From NCBI RefSeq assembly GCF_016925615.1, contig NZ_CP070499.1, forward strand, positions 372,001 to 436,000: 64,000 nucleotides of DNA. Reading direction: 5' to 3'. This document shows, piece by piece, positions 34,195-42,921 of the stretch. Each line of letters starts with the position of its first letter. Position 1 is the stretch's first letter. The position numbers and the translations under genes are program-made. The notes under the pieces are model-generated. The model searched no databases. It had not been told where the DNA came from and saw nothing but the letters and a program-made list of their open reading frames with translations. The stretch is from Natronosporangium hydrolyticum. GTDB taxonomy: Bacteria; Actinomycetota; Actinomycetes; Mycobacteriales; Micromonosporaceae.

Positions 34195-36369
34195 ATGAGT
34201 GGCACGCCGGGCGGCGCAGCGTGGCGTTACCCCGAGACGGAGCGCGATCAGGTGGTGGAGACCCAGCACGGGGTCGAGGTGCCGGACCCGTACCGGTGGC
34301 TCGAAGACCCGTACGCTGAGCGCACCAAACGGTGGGTGGACGCGCAGAATCAGCTCACCGGGGACTACCTCGCCGGCCTCGACTCCCGCCCCTACTTCAG
34401 CGAACGGCTCGACTCGCTGCTCAGCGCCCCCCGGGCCGGCACCCCTCGGCAGCGCGGGGGCCGCTACCTGCGCTCCTACAACGACGGCACCGCGCAGCTG
34501 GACACCGTGTACGTCGCGGAGAGCCTGCCGGAGCTGCTCGCCGGTGGCCGGACCCTGGTAGACCCCGCGGAGTTCGACCCGGGCGGCCGGGTGTCGGTCA
34601 CGCAGATCTCCGTCAGCCCGGACGGGCGCTGGGCCGCCTACGGCCTCAGCGACGGCGGCAGCGACTGGGTGCAGTGGCGGGTCCGCGACATCGCCACCGG
34701 CGAGGACACCACCGACCGGGTATCCCACGCGAAGTTCTCCGGCGCCGAGTGGCTGCCCGACTCGGCGAGCTTCCTCTACTGGGCGTACCCCGACCACGCC
34801 GAAACCACCGGCGCCGACGCCACCGCGCTCGGCACCGGCCGGCTGCTGCGCCACCGGCTCGGCACCGACCAGGCCGACGACGAGGTCGTCTCCTACCGGC
34901 CCGAGGCGCCGCGGGAACGAGCCGCCGCCGAGATCACCGAGGACGGTCGCTGGCTGGTCCTGACCTTCGTCGAGGGCACGGCCCGCAAGACCTGGGTGGC
35001 GGTCCGGCAGATCGGCGCCGACGGCCAACTCGGTCCGGCGTTGCCGGTGGTGCCGGAGCCCGAGGCGCTCTACACCTACGCCGGCAGCGACGAGGATCAG
35101 CTCTACCTGCGGACCGACGCGGACGCGGCGCGCGGTCGGCTGCTGGTGGTGGACCTGGCGGCGGTGGCGGCCGGCGACGATCCGGCGAGCGCCCGCCGGC
35201 AGCTGGTCGCCGAGCGGGACGAGGTCCTTACCGCCGTCCGCCGGGCCGGCGACGGGTTCCTCGCCTGCTACCTCGACGACGCGCAGGACCGGATCTACCG
35301 GCTGAGCCTGGCCGGCGAACGGCTCGGCGAGGTGCTGCTGCCCGGCCCACTATCGCTGGTGAGCTGGTCGGCCCACCCGGGCGAGGACGAAGCGTTCCTG
35401 GGCATCACCTCCTTCCTCGACGAGCACCGCAGCTACCGGCTGGCGGTCGGCTCCGGCGAAGTGACCCCGCTGCCGATCGGCCCGGTCCCGGCCACCGGCG
35501 GGTCGACCCCCGCCGCGACCGGGGAGACGCTGGTCGGCGACGGGGTCGGCGGGCCGACCGTCACCGAGCGGCGGCGCGCACCCAGCGCCGACGGCACCCT
35601 CGTGCCCTACACCATGGTCCGTCGCGCCGACGCGCCAGTGGGCACCCCGCTGCCCACCCTGCTCTACGGGTACGGCGGCTTCAACATCCCGGTGACCCCG
35701 TCGTACCGGCCGATCTGGCCGGCCTGGATCGAGGCGGGCGGCGCGGTCGTTGTGGCGAACCTGCGCGGCGGCGGCGAGTTCGGCCGGGAGTGGTATGAGG
35801 CCGGCACCAGGGAGCGCAAACAGAACGTCTTCGACGACTTCGTGGCGGTCGCCGAGGATCTCTGCGCCACCGGGGTGACCACCCCGGGGCAGCTGGCCTT
35901 GCACGGGCGCAGCAACGGTGGCCTGCTGGTCGGCGCGGTGATGACGCAGCGGCCCGAGCTGGCCGCGGTGGCGCTGCCGATGGTGGGTGTGCTGGACATG
36001 TTGCGGTTCCACAAGTTCACCATCGGGTGGGCGTGGATCTCCGACTACGGCGACCCGGATGATCCAGCCGACTTCGAGATCCTCCGCACCTACTCGCCGC
36101 TGCACCGGCTGACCGAGCAGGTGAGCTACCCAGCGACCTTAGTGATCACAGGGGACCATGACGACCGGGTGGTCCCGGCCCACAGCCACAAGTTCACCGC
36201 CACCCTGCAGCGGGTCCACGCCGGATCGGCGCCGGTGCTCACCCGGATCGAGACCGCCACCGGCCACGGCGGTGGCAAACCGCGGTGGGCGATCGTCGCC
36301 GAGGCCGCCGACATGCTCGCCTTCGCGGCCGAGCACACCGGGCTGCGGCCCGGCAAGTGGCCGGAGTGA
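34195..36369 (+). CDS. Prolyl oligopeptidase (S9 family)
   Basis: 724 residues, AAGGAGG before the ATG, no signal peptide. The N-terminal beta-propeller runs from about 75 to 430 (VSVTQISVSPDGRWAAYGLSDGGSDW is a blade). The alpha/beta-hydrolase domain carries Ser in LHGRSNGGLLVGA (about S573), Asp in TGDHDDRVVPAHS (about 656) and His in TATGHGGGKPR. Hydrolyses short peptides after proline in the cytoplasm. Length and motifs match the POP/PREP subgroup. It could act with the upstream peptide-binding proteins in peptide use, but it is not in their operon. Confidence 0.93.
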   Translation: MSGTPGGAAWRYPETERDQVVETQHGVEVPDPYRWLEDPYAERTKRWVDAQNQLTGDYLAGLDSRPYFSERLDSLLSAPRAGTPRQRGGRYLRSYNDGTAQLDTVYVAESLPELLAGGRTLVDPAEFDPGGRVSVTQISVSPDGRWAAYGLSDGGSDWVQWRVRDIATGEDTTDRVSHAKFSGAEWLPDSASFLYWAYPDHAETTGADATALGTGRLLRHRLGTDQADDEVVSYRPEAPRERAAAEITEDGRWLVLTFVEGTARKTWVAVRQIGADGQLGPALPVVPEPEALYTYAGSDEDQLYLRTDADAARGRLLVVDLAAVAAGDDPASARRQLVAERDEVLTAVRRAGDGFLACYLDDAQDRIYRLSLAGERLGEVLLPGPLSLVSWSAHPGEDEAFLGITSFLDEHRSYRLAVGSGEVTPLPIGPVPATGGSTPAATGETLVGDGVGGPTVTERRRAPSADGTLVPYTMVRRADAPVGTPLPTLLYGYGGFNIPVTPSYRPIWPAWIEAGGAVVVANLRGGGEFGREWYEAGTRERKQNVFDDFVAVAEDLCATGVTTPGQLALHGRSNGGLLVGAVMTQRPELAAVALPMVGVLDMLRFHKFTIGWAWISDYGDPDDPADFEILRTYSPLHRLTEQVSYPATLVITGDHDDRVVPAHSHKFTATLQRVHAGSAPVLTRIETATGHGGGKPRWAIVAEAADMLAFAAEHTGLRPGKWPE

Positions 36370-36376
36370 CCTAGTC

Positions 36377-36418
36377 GCCGCAGGCGCGTCGATGGGCTGC
36401 GCTCGACGCGCCTGCGGC
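36377..36418 (+). terminator. Terminator after prolyl oligopeptidase
   Basis: Perfect 16-bp stem GCCGCAGGCGCGTCGA with its complement around a 10-nt loop, 7 nt after the stop codon. The next gene must use its own promoter in the 45-nt gap. Confidence 0.85.
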
Positions 36419-36462
36419 AGCGTGTCATCATGGTTACTCCATGCCGGACAAAGGGGATTCGC

Positions 36463-37287
36463 GTGACCATTGAAGAGTCGGCGCCGCCCGGGGTGGACAT
36501 TAGCCACCCCAGCGTCGCCCGTGTCTACGACCACATGCTCGGCGGCAAGGACAACTTCGCGGTCGACCGCCAGGCCGGCGAGATGGCGTTGCAGATCACC
36601 CCGGACGGACCAGCCGCGGCCAGAGTCAACCGGCTCTTCCTCCGCCGGGTGGTGCGTCACCTGGTCGAGGAGGCGGGGATCCGACAGTTCCTCGACCTCG
36701 GCTCCGGGCTGCCCACCCAGGGCAATGTGCACGAGATCGCGCACCAGTTCGATCCGACCGCCCGAGTGATCTATGTCGACCATGACCCGATGGTGCTGGC
36801 GCACAGCCAGGCGTTGCTGACCGACACCGAAACCACCGCCGTCGTCCAGGCCGACGTGCGCGAACCAGCAGAGCTGCTCGCGCACCCGGAGGTTCGTCGG
36901 TTCATCGACTTCGACGAGCCGGTCGGGCTGCTGCTGATGGCGATCCTGCATCACGTCGGCGACGACGAGGACCCGGCGGGGATCGCGGCGACCTTCCGGA
37001 AGTCGCTGGCCAGCGGGAGCTACCTGGCGATCAGCCACTTCCACAACCCGGGCGCGGAGCACCCGGAAGCGGCCGCCAAGGCGGTCGAGGTGGAGCGGGT
37101 CTTCAACCAGACCATGGGCACCGGCCGGTGGCGTACCCGCGCCGAGATCCTGAGCTACTTCGGAGACTTCACGCTGCTAGCCCCCGGGGTGGTGCCGCTG
37201 GCCGAATGGCGTCCAGAGGGGACGATCGACTCCGGGCAGACCGACACCTACTACACCTTCGTGGGTGGGCTCGCCCGTAAACCCTGA
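36463..37287 (+). CDS. SAM-dependent methyltransferase, DUF574 (Methyltransf_19) family
   Basis: 274 residues from the GTG at 36463 (AAGGGG upstream); an ATG at 36430 is in frame but lacks family homology. The opening VDISHPSVARVYDHMLGGKDNFAVDRQAGE is the DUF574 signature. The SAM loop is FLDLGSGLPTQGNVHEIA; VIYVDHDPMVLAHSQALL and QADVREP complete the adenosine pocket. HNPGAEHPEAA and the C-terminal DTYYTFVGGLARK are typical. The family is greatly expanded in mycelial actinomycetes; targets are mostly unknown. Convergent with the XRE gene. Confidence 0.92.
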   Translation: MTIEESAPPGVDISHPSVARVYDHMLGGKDNFAVDRQAGEMALQITPDGPAAARVNRLFLRRVVRHLVEEAGIRQFLDLGSGLPTQGNVHEIAHQFDPTARVIYVDHDPMVLAHSQALLTDTETTAVVQADVREPAELLAHPEVRRFIDFDEPVGLLLMAILHHVGDDEDPAGIAATFRKSLASGSYLAISHFHNPGAEHPEAAAKAVEVERVFNQTMGTGRWRTRAEILSYFGDFTLLAPGVVPLAEWRPEGTIDSGQTDTYYTFVGGLARKP

Positions 37288-37359
37288 CCGTGGGCGCCGG
37301 CCGTCGGCGGTCCCCCGCGGTCGTTGTCGGCCGCGGGCGTCGCCACCGGCAGCCGCAGC

Positions 37360-38256
37360 TCAGTCGCGTTCGGCGTCGCGCTCAGCGTCGCAGTCGGCGA
37401 GCAGGCGGTGCAGGATGTCCGGAGTGTTGGCGAGCGGCTCTGCCTCGATGCAGAGCCGCTCCATCGCCGCCACATACTGCTCCACATCGTCGCGCTTGTC
37501 GAGGTAGAGGGCGCTGGTCAGCTGCTCCAGGTAGATAATGTCGGGAAGTTCGCGCTCAGGGAAGCGCAGCACCGAAAAGGCCCCGCCCGCGGCGGCGTGA
37601 CCACCAGCCCGGAACGGCACCACCTGCAGCCGGATATTCGGCCGCTTGGTCACCTCGATCAATTCCAGCAACTGGTCCCGCATGACCCCGGCGCCGCCGA
37701 TCGGCCGTCGCAGCGCAGCCTCGTCGACGACCGCCCAGAGGTGCGGCGGGTCGTGCCGGGCGAGAATCCGCTTCCGCTCCATCCGGAGCCCGACCCGCCG
37801 CTCCACCTCGTCACGCGGGGCGTGACCGTAGCCGATCTGAATCACTGCGCGGGCGTAGTCGGCGGTCTGTAGCAGGCCGGGCACGAACTGGACCTCGTAG
37901 GTGCGGATCCGGCTGGCGGCCGCCTCCAACCCCAGGTACGGCTGATACCAGTCGGGCAGCAGATCGTTGTAGCGGTGCCACCAACCGGGCCGGTTGGCCT
38001 CCTTGACCAGTTGCAGCAGCACGTTGCGCTGCTCTTCGTCGGTGACTCCGTAGAGGGTCAGCAGATCGGCCACATCGCGTTCCTTGAAGCTGACCCGGCC
38101 CAGCTCCATCCGGCTGATCTTCGATTCGGAGCCGCGGATCTCCCAACCCGCGGCGGCCCGGGTGACCCCACTGCCTTCACGGAGCCGTCGTAACTGGGCA
38201 CCCAGTAGCATGCGGAGTGCAGTCGGCCCTGCACTGTCGGAATGCGCCGTTGTCAC
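37360..38256 (-). CDS. XRE-family regulator with DUF5753
   Basis: 298 residues. Residues ~15-75 form the HTH (LGAQLRRLREGSGVTRAAAGWEIRGSESKISRMELGR). The rest is DUF5753 (YEVQFVPGLLQTADYARAVI, MRDQLLELIEVTKRPNIRLQVVPFRAGGHAAAGGAFSVLRFPE). The family includes WhiJ-like regulators of streptomycete development, normally partnered by a DUF397 protein; one is encoded just upstream here. It ends with a repetitive DAERDAERD tail. Confidence 0.93.
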   Translation of the reverse strand: MTTAHSDSAGPTALRMLLGAQLRRLREGSGVTRAAAGWEIRGSESKISRMELGRVSFKERDVADLLTLYGVTDEEQRNVLLQLVKEANRPGWWHRYNDLLPDWYQPYLGLEAAASRIRTYEVQFVPGLLQTADYARAVIQIGYGHAPRDEVERRVGLRMERKRILARHDPPHLWAVVDEAALRRPIGGAGVMRDQLLELIEVTKRPNIRLQVVPFRAGGHAAAGGAFSVLRFPERELPDIIYLEQLTSALYLDKRDDVEQYVAAMERLCIEAEPLANTPDILHRLLADCDAERDAERD

Positions 38257-38339
38257 CTGCCGACCTCCGGACCGTCCTGTTCGCCGCGAGACCTAAGCAT
38301 GCCATGTCGCAGCGGCCCGGAGATACCTCGCGGCGTGAT

Positions 38340-38371
38340 CTCCGGTGACGCGGCAGGCCGCGTCACCGGAG
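38340..38371. terminator. Hairpin between the DUF397 gene and the XRE gene
   Basis: Perfect 14-bp arms (CTCCGGTGACGCGG and complement) with a 4-nt loop, 13 nt after the DUF397 stop codon on the minus strand. It suggests the two partner genes are not one simple operon. Confidence 0.8.
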
Positions 38372-38383
38372 CGTGATCGACCG

Positions 38384-38638
38384 CTAGCTCAGGAGATGGT
38401 CGAAGTCACCGTCGCGCACCCCACCCAGGAAGGCGTCGATCTCGGCCGGCGTGTAGACCAGCACCGGTCCATCGGGGTGCCGGGAGTTGCGGACGGCGAC
38501 CCCGCCCCCGTCGGGCAGCGCAGCGAGCTCGACACAGTTGCCGCTCGGGTTGCTGCGTCGACTCTTCTGCCACGCCAGTGGCGGCAGGTCGGCGGTGTTG
38601 AGGCTGCTCGCAGGCTCGTGACCAGGGATTTCGGTCAT
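38384..38638 (-). CDS. DUF397 protein, partner of the XRE/DUF5753 regulator
   Basis: 84 residues from the ATG at 38638, with GAAAGG upstream. LAWQKSRRSNPSGNCVELAALPDGGGVAVRNSRHPDGPVLVYTPAEIDAFLGGVRDGDFDHLL is a full DUF397 domain. In the WhiJ-type system this small protein antagonises the DNA-binding partner, toxin-antitoxin-like but in developmental control. It lies upstream of the regulator gene in transcription order, the reverse of the common order. Divergent from tRNA-Arg. Confidence 0.92.
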   Translation of the reverse strand: MTEIPGHEPASSLNTADLPPLAWQKSRRSNPSGNCVELAALPDGGGVAVRNSRHPDGPVLVYTPAEIDAFLGGVRDGDFDHLLS

Positions 38639-38709
38639 GGCTGTCACCTTTCTCCGAGGACGCACGCGGGCGTCGGTGCGATGCACGTGCATCTGTGCTT
38701 GCATCCGCA

Positions 38710-38731
38710 CGGTACGGGCGAAATAGTACCG
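38710..38731. promoter_or_regulatory. Candidate operator upstream of the DUF397 gene
   Basis: Inverted repeat CGGTAC-N10-GTACCG followed immediately by another GTACCG half-site, ~70 nt upstream of the DUF397 start. A plausible target for the neighbouring XRE protein. The rest of 38639-38859 holds no gene; it should contain the tRNA-Arg promoter. Confidence 0.4.
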
Positions 38732-38859
38732 TACCGAGCGACCCGTCAAGATCACCGTGGTTAGGGTGGAACCGGTCAGGCAACCTCAATCGTTATGTTG
38801 CGGCCCCTCGGGGTCCGTCGGTCACCCGCCGCCAGCCCCCTGTACAATCGTCAGAGCTC

Positions 38860-38935
38860 GCGCCTGTAGCTCAACGGATAGAGCACTTGACTACGGATCA
38901 AGAGGTTGGGGGTTCGAATCCCTCCAGGCGTGCCA
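38860..38935 (+). tRNA. tRNA-Arg(ACG), AICE integration site
   Basis: The cloverleaf runs from GCGCCTG (acceptor) through the D arm AGCTCAACGGATAGAGC, the anticodon loop CTACGGA (anticodon ACG) and the T arm GGGGGTTCGAATCCCTC, to an encoded CCA. Acceptor pairing is complete with one G-U pair. Its 3' 45 bp are repeated at 55018-55062, so insertion of the element rebuilt an intact tRNA at the left end. Confidence 0.97.
38891..38935 (+). repeat. attL core (3' part of tRNA-Arg)
   Basis: 45 bp beginning at the anticodon loop (CTACGGATCAAG) and ending at CCA; identical to 55018-55062. Bases just upstream differ between the copies, so the repeat ends sharply inside the anticodon stem. Confidence 0.95.
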
Positions 38936-38979
38936 CCTCTACCAGGAAAAACGCCAGGGGCAGCCGATCATGGCCGCCC

Positions 38980-39004
38980 CTGACAGCTTTCGGTGACAGC
39001 AACG
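38980..39004 (+). promoter_or_regulatory. Candidate integrase arm-type site, left
   Basis: CTGACAGC-N6-TGACAGCAACG between the attL core and the int stop codon. The same bipartite site, with identical spacing and orientation, occurs at 54900-54924 near attR. The remainder of 38936-38979 shows nothing else. Confidence 0.5.
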
Positions 39005-39005
39005 G

Positions 39006-40175
39006 TCACCCGTCGTCGTCCTCCTGGTCTTCGCCGTCCAGCAGCTCGCCGAGCTGATCCAGTGCCTCGCGCTTGTCATCCAAGGTCACGTGCGCGTACA
39101 CGTTCATGGTCATCTCTAGCGTGGAGTGCCCGACGATCTCCATCACGGTCCGGGGCGGCACCCCCAGCGCCAGCAGCACCGATACGCAGCCATGCCGGAA
39201 GTCGTGTAGCCGCACCAGCGGCAGCCCCGCCCGCTGCACCGCGGTCTGCACCATCCGGGTGCAGTTGCGCGGGTCGATCGGGGTACCTATCGGCGTGGTG
39301 AAGACGAAACCGAGATCGGGCCATCGAGGGCCGAGCGCCTTCCGTTCCACCTCCTGCGACGCCTGATGGTCACGCAGCGCCCGCACGACGAATCCCGGCA
39401 ACGGCACGACGCGGGCCGATCGGCGAGTCTTCGTCGGGAGGGTCACCAAGGCCCCGTCAACCCGCTGTAGGCCCCGCTGGATACGGAGCACCCCGGCAGC
39501 CAGGTCGACATCCTCCCATCGGAGGCCGAGTATCTCGCTGCGCCGCATACCCAGGACCGCCACCACGACGAAGAGGGCGTACAGCCGATGTTCCTTGACC
39601 GCGCCGAGCAGAGTCCGGATTTCCGAGACGTTCAGCGGCTCTCGTTCCGTCTTAATCGGCCGAGGAGCCCGCACCAACTTCGCGACGTTGCGCGGAATCA
39701 TCTCCTCTCGAACCGCATCCTCCAGCGCGGCCCGAAGGGTCGAATGCGCATACTGAGCAGTTCGCTCTCCCACTCCGTCCCGGGATAGCTCCGCCAGGAA
39801 ACCCCGCACATCCCGAGCAGTCAACGAGCCGAGCTTCTTCCGGCCGAGCCGAGGGGTCAGGTATCGGCTGATGGAGTTGCGGTATCCGTACAGTGTCGAA
39901 GCCCGAACCCGAGGCGCCGCGACCTGGTCGAGCCACTCCGACAGGTACTCCGCCAGCGACAGACCGGCCGGAGCGACCGGCGTACCCGACTTGACGTTTT
40001 GGCGGAGCTTGACCAATTGCTCCTCGACCGCTTCCGGAGAAGCTCCATACACGTAGCGCCGCCGCCGGGTACCGAAACGATCCGGCACGTAGTAGGCGGC
40101 CGTCCAGCGCCCGTCGCTACGTTGGTAGATCGATCCCTCGCCGTTCGCCCGCCGGCCACGCTTCGAGGTGCTCAA
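39006..40175 (-). CDS. int: AICE tyrosine recombinase (integrase)
   Basis: 389 residues from a TTG start overlapping the xis stop. An N-terminal arm-binding (AP2-like) domain (GEGSIYQRSDGRWTAAYYV), a core-binding SAM-like domain (residues ~70-160), then the catalytic domain with Arg in LGMRRSEILGLRW, the Lys strand LPTKTRRSARVVPLP, HDFRHG, VGHST and the nucleophile Tyr in MNVYAHV. It integrates and, with Xis, excises the element at tRNA-Arg. Placed next to attL, as in all AICEs. Confidence 0.96.
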   Translation of the reverse strand: MSTSKRGRRANGEGSIYQRSDGRWTAAYYVPDRFGTRRRRYVYGASPEAVEEQLVKLRQNVKSGTPVAPAGLSLAEYLSEWLDQVAAPRVRASTLYGYRNSISRYLTPRLGRKKLGSLTARDVRGFLAELSRDGVGERTAQYAHSTLRAALEDAVREEMIPRNVAKLVRAPRPIKTEREPLNVSEIRTLLGAVKEHRLYALFVVVAVLGMRRSEILGLRWEDVDLAAGVLRIQRGLQRVDGALVTLPTKTRRSARVVPLPGFVVRALRDHQASQEVERKALGPRWPDLGFVFTTPIGTPIDPRNCTRMVQTAVQRAGLPLVRLHDFRHGCVSVLLALGVPPRTVMEIVGHSTLEMTMNVYAHVTLDDKREALDQLGELLDGEDQEDDDG

Positions 40176-40411
40176 GCTCCCACCTCCACCGATTCCAGTC
40201 GCGAAACGTATTCGCGGACGGCCGCTACCGGGATGCGACGAGAACCGCCAGACTTGACCGACCGAAGCTCACCGAGCCGGATCAGCTCGAAGACCTTCCA
40301 GCGGCTCATGCTCAGGATCTGTGCAGCTTGCTCTGGCCGCAGCAGCAACGGCGGGAGTTGGCCAGCCGGAAGCTCCCACATCCGTGGGTCGATCTTCGTC
40401 CTTGCATCCAT
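40172..40411 (-). CDS. xis: Excisionase (MerR-like HTH)
   Basis: 79 residues from the ATG at 40411, which has AGGAGGG 9 nt upstream; an ATG at 40420 lies right on that site and is less likely. LLLRPEQAAQILSMSRWKVFELIRLGELRSVKSGGSRRIPVAAVREYVSRLE is the Xis/HTH_17 winged helix. It bends DNA at the att arms to favour excision. Overlaps int by 4 nt, so the two are coexpressed with rep. Confidence 0.92.
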   Translation of the reverse strand: MDARTKIDPRMWELPAGQLPPLLLRPEQAAQILSMSRWKVFELIRLGELRSVKSGGSRRIPVAAVREYVSRLESVEVGA

Positions 40412-40416
40412 AGTGT

Positions 40417-42186
40417 TCATCCCTCCTGAGATTCCGTGAGCGAGCCGTTCGGGGTCAGACCTTCAGGCGGAGCGTTGGCCTGCCGTCTTGCCTGGTCGAG
40501 CTGGACGCGTTGCTGGATGCGTTCGGAGACCGCGCGGAGGAGTCGTTGGCCGATCGGCGGTAGGTCAGGGTCGCCGGGTCGGGCGAGTTCCCAGGCGTAG
40601 CGGGTCGCCCGCGTGCCGCCGCCGGTGTCGTCGGCCTGGTCGTCGGTGGACAGGCCAAGCAGCGCCCGCACCCACGCCCGGTTGTCGGCCCGGTGATCCT
40701 TCAAGGTCTTGCCGGACCACTGCCGAGAGACGAGCACGCGCCGGCCGCCGAGGCCGAGGGTGGCCCGTTGGTGGACCCGTCCCCGGCAGCGGCCCGGGGC
40801 GAGCTTCGCGTGTGCCCGGTCCGGTTGGATGCCGTAGAGCAGCCAGTTGGAGCATCGGGGCGAGCACGGGGTGACCCGTAGCTGTGCGTGGAACCGTTCC
40901 AGATGTGCCCGTTGCCGGTCGGTGGTGGCCTGGTGGCAGTCGGCGGCTTGTTTGGTCAGGTACTTGGTGATGTAGCGGACGCAGCGGTCGGAGTCGGCCG
41001 AGCCGGCGGTGACGCCCTGGGCGTGGACCTGGACCCCGAACCGGGCCACATGCACCGGCTGCGCGTCCGGGTCGTTGTCGACCTGGTCGAGCGCCTCACC
41101 CCAGGTTTGCAACGGGCGCCCGGTGTCCGGGTCGACGTATCCGCCGGTGGGTTCGTCCCAGACCGGCGGGTGGTCGGGGCGGTAGCGCAGCTCGTCGACG
41201 GGCGGCCACCACACCTGGTGATAGGTGGCGGCGGCGACCTGCCGCAGCAGCGCCCGGGAGATGGTGCCCCGGATCGCGAAGTGCGCATGAGGCGCCAGCC
41301 GCCGTTGCGGCTCGACGCTCCCGGCGTATTGGACGTTCCAGCCGACCGCGCGGCGTAGGTTCTGCCAGAACCGGTCGAGCAGCCGCGGGAAGTGGACCGC
41401 ATCCCACGCCGCCGCCCGGTAGTCGTAGCTGTTCGGGTCGGCCGGTGTGCCGTCACCGAGGACCCGCCCGTACGAGGGCAGGGTGAGGGTAAGAAACAGC
41501 GATGGCCGGTAGGTCTTGCCGTCGGGTGCCTGGTATTGCTGCCCGATGGTGCGCGACTGGACCGGCCGCCGAGGTAGGTCGGGCGCGTCCTGCCGCCGCC
41601 GGGTCGAGCGGACCCGACGATCCCCGGCGGATTCGTCCGGCGCCCGGTGGGAGGGTTCGGCTTGCCCACGTAGCCCGGTCGCCGTGATCTCTTCGTCAAG
41701 TTCGGCGATGGCGGCATCTATGTCGGCGAGCTCCGCGGCGCGGGTGTCCGGGTCGCTGGGCCGCAGCATGATCTGTGCCCGCTCAAATTCCAGGTGTGCC
41801 CGCAGGACCACCAGGCCCTGCTGCTCGTCGGTGGGACGCTCCGGGACGGGTAGCGGCTCCTCGGCCCGGTGCCACCCTTCGCGGATCTGTTGTTGCCGCA
41901 GCCGCCGGGCGCGGGTGGCGCAGGGTTTGCACTTGTCTTCGCGGGTGGCGCCGCAGGGTAGGTCAACCAGCTCCGTCGTACCGGTTTCCAGGTCGGTGCG
42001 GCGCAGGCTCACCGGCCGTGCGCATACCCCGTGCTCGGCCGCTAGGTCCTTGAGTATGTCTACTGTGCGGGGTAGCCGGAGACGGGCCGCCCGCGACCCC
42101 GGACGCTCCACCGGCCCGGCGGCTACCGGCTGGTTGGTCGGCATGGTCAGGGGCAGGGTGTCCGGGGTCGGGGCGGCAGTGGTCAC
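40417..42186 (-). CDS. RepSA-like rolling-circle replication initiator
   Basis: 589 residues, GTG start overlapping the XRE stop. An N-terminal zinc-like cluster C-GATREDKCKPCATRARRLRQQQI (residues ~77-101); a central catalytic region with SLFLTLTLPSYGRV, the HUH metal motif LAPHAHFAIRG, and VRYITKYLTKQ supplying the candidate catalytic Tyr. A C-terminal Cys pair (TPCSPRCSNWLLYGIQP) precedes the basic region. It nicks the element's origin to start rolling-circle replication of the excised circle. The double-strand origin is probably within or beside this gene; I could not place it. Confidence 0.9.
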   Translation of the reverse strand: MTTAAPTPDTLPLTMPTNQPVAAGPVERPGSRAARLRLPRTVDILKDLAAEHGVCARPVSLRRTDLETGTTELVDLPCGATREDKCKPCATRARRLRQQQIREGWHRAEEPLPVPERPTDEQQGLVVLRAHLEFERAQIMLRPSDPDTRAAELADIDAAIAELDEEITATGLRGQAEPSHRAPDESAGDRRVRSTRRRQDAPDLPRRPVQSRTIGQQYQAPDGKTYRPSLFLTLTLPSYGRVLGDGTPADPNSYDYRAAAWDAVHFPRLLDRFWQNLRRAVGWNVQYAGSVEPQRRLAPHAHFAIRGTISRALLRQVAAATYHQVWWPPVDELRYRPDHPPVWDEPTGGYVDPDTGRPLQTWGEALDQVDNDPDAQPVHVARFGVQVHAQGVTAGSADSDRCVRYITKYLTKQAADCHQATTDRQRAHLERFHAQLRVTPCSPRCSNWLLYGIQPDRAHAKLAPGRCRGRVHQRATLGLGGRRVLVSRQWSGKTLKDHRADNRAWVRALLGLSTDDQADDTGGGTRATRYAWELARPGDPDLPPIGQRLLRAVSERIQQRVQLDQARRQANAPPEGLTPNGSLTESQEG

Positions 42187-42683
42187 GCTGATTCCTCCGT
42201 TACCGGGTCGACGGTGGCTGGAGCTTCGTGTTCGGGTGGGTTGATCGGCGCGAGCACGGTGCGAAGCTGGTCAACCTCCACACCGCTGAGCGCAATGACG
42301 GTCTCTTTCGGACCCTGGGCGAGGGTGAGCCACGCCGACACCACCGGATAGCCGGGCGGCTCCCACAGCGTGTGTCGGCCCAGCCGGGGCGGAATCTGAA
42401 TCCTGACTCCGTCAACGGTGGCTGTGTGGTGTTCCCGGGTGGCGCCGGCAGCCAGCCGCAGCAGGTCCGGGGACACACCGAGCACTTCGGCGAGCCACCC
42501 GAGCCAGAACTCGGTAGGCATGCGCTCCTGTCGCTCCCAGCGGGACACGTCATGTCGGGTCAGGGTCGGATGGCGCGACACGTCGCACAGCCGCTCCGCC
42601 AGGGTCCGTTGGCTGTAGCCGCGCTCTTGACGTAGCCGAGCCAGCAGCGGCCCGAGTTGGTCGGGGTCGTATATTTCATTCAC
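42183..42683 (-). CDS. XRE-family regulator of the AICE
   Basis: 166 residues from the GTG at 42683 (VNEIYDPDQLGPLLARLRQERGYSQRTLAERL); an upstream GTG at 42731 would add 16 residues. The HTH covers residues ~9-75. The remainder (TATVDGVRIQIPPRLGRHTLWEPPGYPVVSAWLTL) is a small beta-rich domain I do not recognise. It is cotranscribed with rep-xis-int and probably controls replication. The region 42732-42921 upstream holds no gene I can support. Confidence 0.8.
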   Translation of the reverse strand: MNEIYDPDQLGPLLARLRQERGYSQRTLAERLCDVSRHPTLTRHDVSRWERQERMPTEFWLGWLAEVLGVSPDLLRLAAGATREHHTATVDGVRIQIPPRLGRHTLWEPPGYPVVSAWLTLAQGPKETVIALSGVEVDQLRTVLAPINPPEHEAPATVDPVTEESA

Positions 42684-42921
42684 GGTCAGGAACCTCGGTT
42701 TCCTGGTCGAGGCCCCCGGTTGGCGTTGCACCGCCCGCCGGGGGCCGCCTGCTTTTCGCTGCCTGACCAGCCCGAACCGGTGGACTGGTCAGGACGTCCT
42801 CTCTTCCGGGGATGCGGGTGCGGCTACCGGCCTACTGGTCGGCGATGGCCAGGCAAGAGCGCCGCAGCCGTTCCAGGTCGCGGCCGCACCGATCCAGCGC
42901 CGGCTTCCCGCTCGGGGCGGT

